Source of the DNA: an uncultured bacterium
GTDB taxonomy: Bacteria; Pseudomonadota; Gammaproteobacteria; Burkholderiales; Burkholderiaceae_E
Length of the DNA stretch: 7,140 nt
Reading direction: 5' to 3'
Assembly: GCA_903864485.1 (NCBI GenBank)
Contig: CAIPGD010000310.1
Location: forward strand, 1-7,140
A program made the translations under genes and the position numbers. How positions within the stretch are numbered: position 1 is the first letter of the stretch; every line of letters starts with the position of its first letter. Positions 6,008-7,140 of this stretch are shown piece after piece. Below the pieces are notes generated by a model, which saw nothing but the letters and a program-made list of their open reading frames with translations, was not told where the DNA came from and ran no database searches.

Positions 6008-6682
6008 ATGATGCGTATTGATTTTGTCTCTGATATCGCTTGTCCCTGGTGCGCCGTCGGACTCGGGGCGCTCGAAAAGGCACTGGAGCGTCTGGCCGGT
6101 CAAGTAAATGCCGAGATCCACTTTCAGCCCTTTGAACTCAACCCCAATATGCCCCCGGGTGGGCAGGATCTTGGCGAACATTTACGCCAGAAATATGGTT
6201 CGACCCCCGAGCAGCAGACCCGCACCCGCGCGATGATCACCGCCCGTGGAGCGGAGGTTGGCTTCACTTTCCATCCAGAAGGACGGGGCCGGGTCTACAA
6301 CACGTTTGACGCCCATCGATTGTTGCATTGGGCATCGGTTCACGATGCCGACCCTGCCCAGGCCCGGAACGACCAGTACCGCCTCAAAAAAGCACTGCTC
6401 GAAGCCTATCAAGGCCGAGCCGAATGCATCGAGTCGCCAGGAGTTCTACTGGCGGCGGTTGCAGCGGCTGAGTTGTCCGTGACCAAGGCAAAACGAGTCC
6501 TCGAGAGCGACCTTTACGGCAACGCCGTGCGTGAACGCCAGGCGATTTATCGCGCCGCCGATATTCATGCCGTTCCCGCCGTGATCATTAATGATGAACA
6601 CCTGATCTCGGGCGGGCACCCGGTTGAAGTCTTCGAAGCGGCGTTACGCGAAATCGCCGGGCTCGAACCCGCCGAAGCTTGA
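6008..6682 (+). CDS. DsbA-family oxidoreductase, FrnE-like (cytoplasmic)
   Basis: The 224-residue protein has a thioredoxin fold with a helical insertion, as in FrnE and 2-hydroxychromene-2-carboxylate isomerase relatives. The first strand MMRIDFVSD leads into the redox motif CPWC (Cys12 and Cys15). FQPFELNPNMP (about 39-49) is typical of the FrnE branch. The cis-proline loop appears as AVPAVIIND (Pro190), and ISGGHPVEVFEAALREI closes the domain. With both cysteines present it is likely a thiol-disulphide oxidoreductase rather than a glutathione-dependent isomerase; its substrate is unknown. There is no signal peptide, so it should act in the cytoplasm and is not an obvious pilin disulphide catalyst. 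It begins 27 bases after the last pilus gene, without a visible terminator between, so co-transcription is possible. Two adjacent ATG codons (6008 and 6011) are available, and no clear Shine-Dalgarno sequence precedes either. Confidence 0.9.
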   Translation: MMRIDFVSDIACPWCAVGLGALEKALERLAGQVNAEIHFQPFELNPNMPPGGQDLGEHLRQKYGSTPEQQTRTRAMITARGAEVGFTFHPEGRGRVYNTFDAHRLLHWASVHDADPAQARNDQYRLKKALLEAYQGRAECIESPGVLLAAVAAAELSVTKAKRVLESDLYGNAVRERQAIYRAADIHAVPAVIINDEHLISGGHPVEVFEAALREIAGLEPAEA

Positions 6683-6710
6683 ATCCGCCTAACTTTGACC
6701 CCCCTGAGCC

Positions 6711-7140
6711 TCAGGACGCAGGTTTCAAAAACTTCAGAACGGCCTCAGTAAACAACTCGGGCTGTTCCATGTTGCTGAGGTGCGCTGCATTCGGCAACAC
6801 ACACAATTGCGAATCCACCAGATGCTCATGGAGTTGCTGTGCCATGGCAGGTGGCGTCGCCTGATCGGAGTCGCCCACCAGGATCAGCGCAGGAATACTG
6901 ACCTGCCGGAGCGCCTCGAGGGTGTTGACTGCACCGATTGCCAAGCAACATGCGGCATAACCCTCGACTGCAGACCCTTCAATCATTGCAGCGACGCTCG
7001 CCATGACCTCAGGATGAGCCGCCCGGTAAGGTTCGGTAAACCAGCGCGAGAGCGAGCCGTCCACCATGGCCGCCATCCCCTTCGACCGCGCGGTAGCCGC
7101 CCGATCAGCCCATAGCGTCGCCGCATTAGCCGGACCACGC
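6711..7140 (-). CDS. pcaD: Alpha/beta hydrolase, probable 3-oxoadipate enol-lactonase (partial, 5' end outside window)
   Basis: The frame is open to the window edge and ends at the minus-strand TGA 6713-6711, giving the last 142 residues of a protein that in this family has about 260. PcaD hydrolyses 3-oxoadipate enol-lactone to 3-oxoadipate in the beta-ketoadipate pathway for aromatic compounds. The visible part follows the PcaD pattern closely: RWFTEPYRAAHPEV in the lid, EGYAACCLAIGAVNTLEAL, IPALILVGDSDQATPP with the catalytic-acid Asp, and AAHLSNMEQPELF with the catalytic His. The nucleophile serine lies outside the window. The earliest in-window ATG is at 7076, but homologous sequence continues upstream of it, so that is not the start. 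The gene converges on the DsbA-family gene across 28 bases. Other alpha/beta hydrolases share this fold, but GYA-CC and HLSN-EQP are strong PcaD-like features. No other pca gene is visible to confirm the pathway. Confidence 0.78.
   Translation of the reverse strand, partial: RGPANAATLWADRAATARSKGMAAMVDGSLSRWFTEPYRAAHPEVMASVAAMIEGSAVEGYAACCLAIGAVNTLEALRQVSIPALILVGDSDQATPPAMAQQLHEHLVDSQLCVLPNAAHLSNMEQPELFTEAVLKFLKPAS

Noticed and set aside
6703..6715. CCTGAG / CTCAGG inverted repeat between the convergent DsbA-family and pcaD-like genes, considered as a bidirectional terminator
   Set aside because: The two arms are separated by one base, so a folded hairpin keeps only four or five pairs, no T run follows on either strand, and it overlaps the pcaD-like stop codon.

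Overview
The window is protein-coding DNA of moderately high GC with very short gene gaps. It most resembles a Gram-negative proteobacterium, probably a betaproteobacterium. This rests on the outer-membrane usher system and on the style of the solute-binding and lactonase proteins; there is no rRNA or other marker to fix the taxon. I see no tRNA, rRNA, CRISPR array, insertion sequence or phage gene.

Layout. Positions 1-1251 (+) hold the C-terminal 416 residues of a family-5 ABC-transporter solute-binding protein whose start lies before the window. A small antisense gene (1203-1583, -) for a putative four-helix membrane protein of unknown function overlaps its tail. A roughly 200-bp non-coding stretch (1605-1801) carries several inverted repeats and is the only candidate control region for what follows.

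The centrepiece is a tightly coupled four-gene operon, 1802-5980 (+), for an archaic (sigma-class, Csu-type) chaperone-usher pilus. It encodes a spore-coat-U-domain pilin, a PapD-like periplasmic chaperone, an outer-membrane usher and a second single-domain spore-coat-U subunit. Each junction overlaps by 1 to 4 bases (TGATG, GTGA, ATGA), so translational coupling is likely. The expected assembly path is Sec export of the subunits, capture by the chaperone in the periplasm, and ordered polymerisation through the usher. The last subunit probably goes to the tip. It lacks both the receptor domain of a CsuE-like adhesin and the N-terminal donor-strand extension seen in the first pilin, which is the most interesting point in the window.

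Twenty-seven bases after the pilus operon comes a cytoplasmic DsbA-family (FrnE-like) thioredoxin-fold protein with a CPWC motif (6008-6682, +), possibly co-transcribed. Converging on it is the C-terminal part of an alpha/beta hydrolase that closely resembles 3-oxoadipate enol-lactonase, PcaD (6711-7140, -); its start lies beyond the window.

The pilus class is well known. What looks unusual is the minimal two-subunit composition, the extension-less last subunit, an eight-T run inside the usher gene that could slip, and the unidentified small membrane protein.
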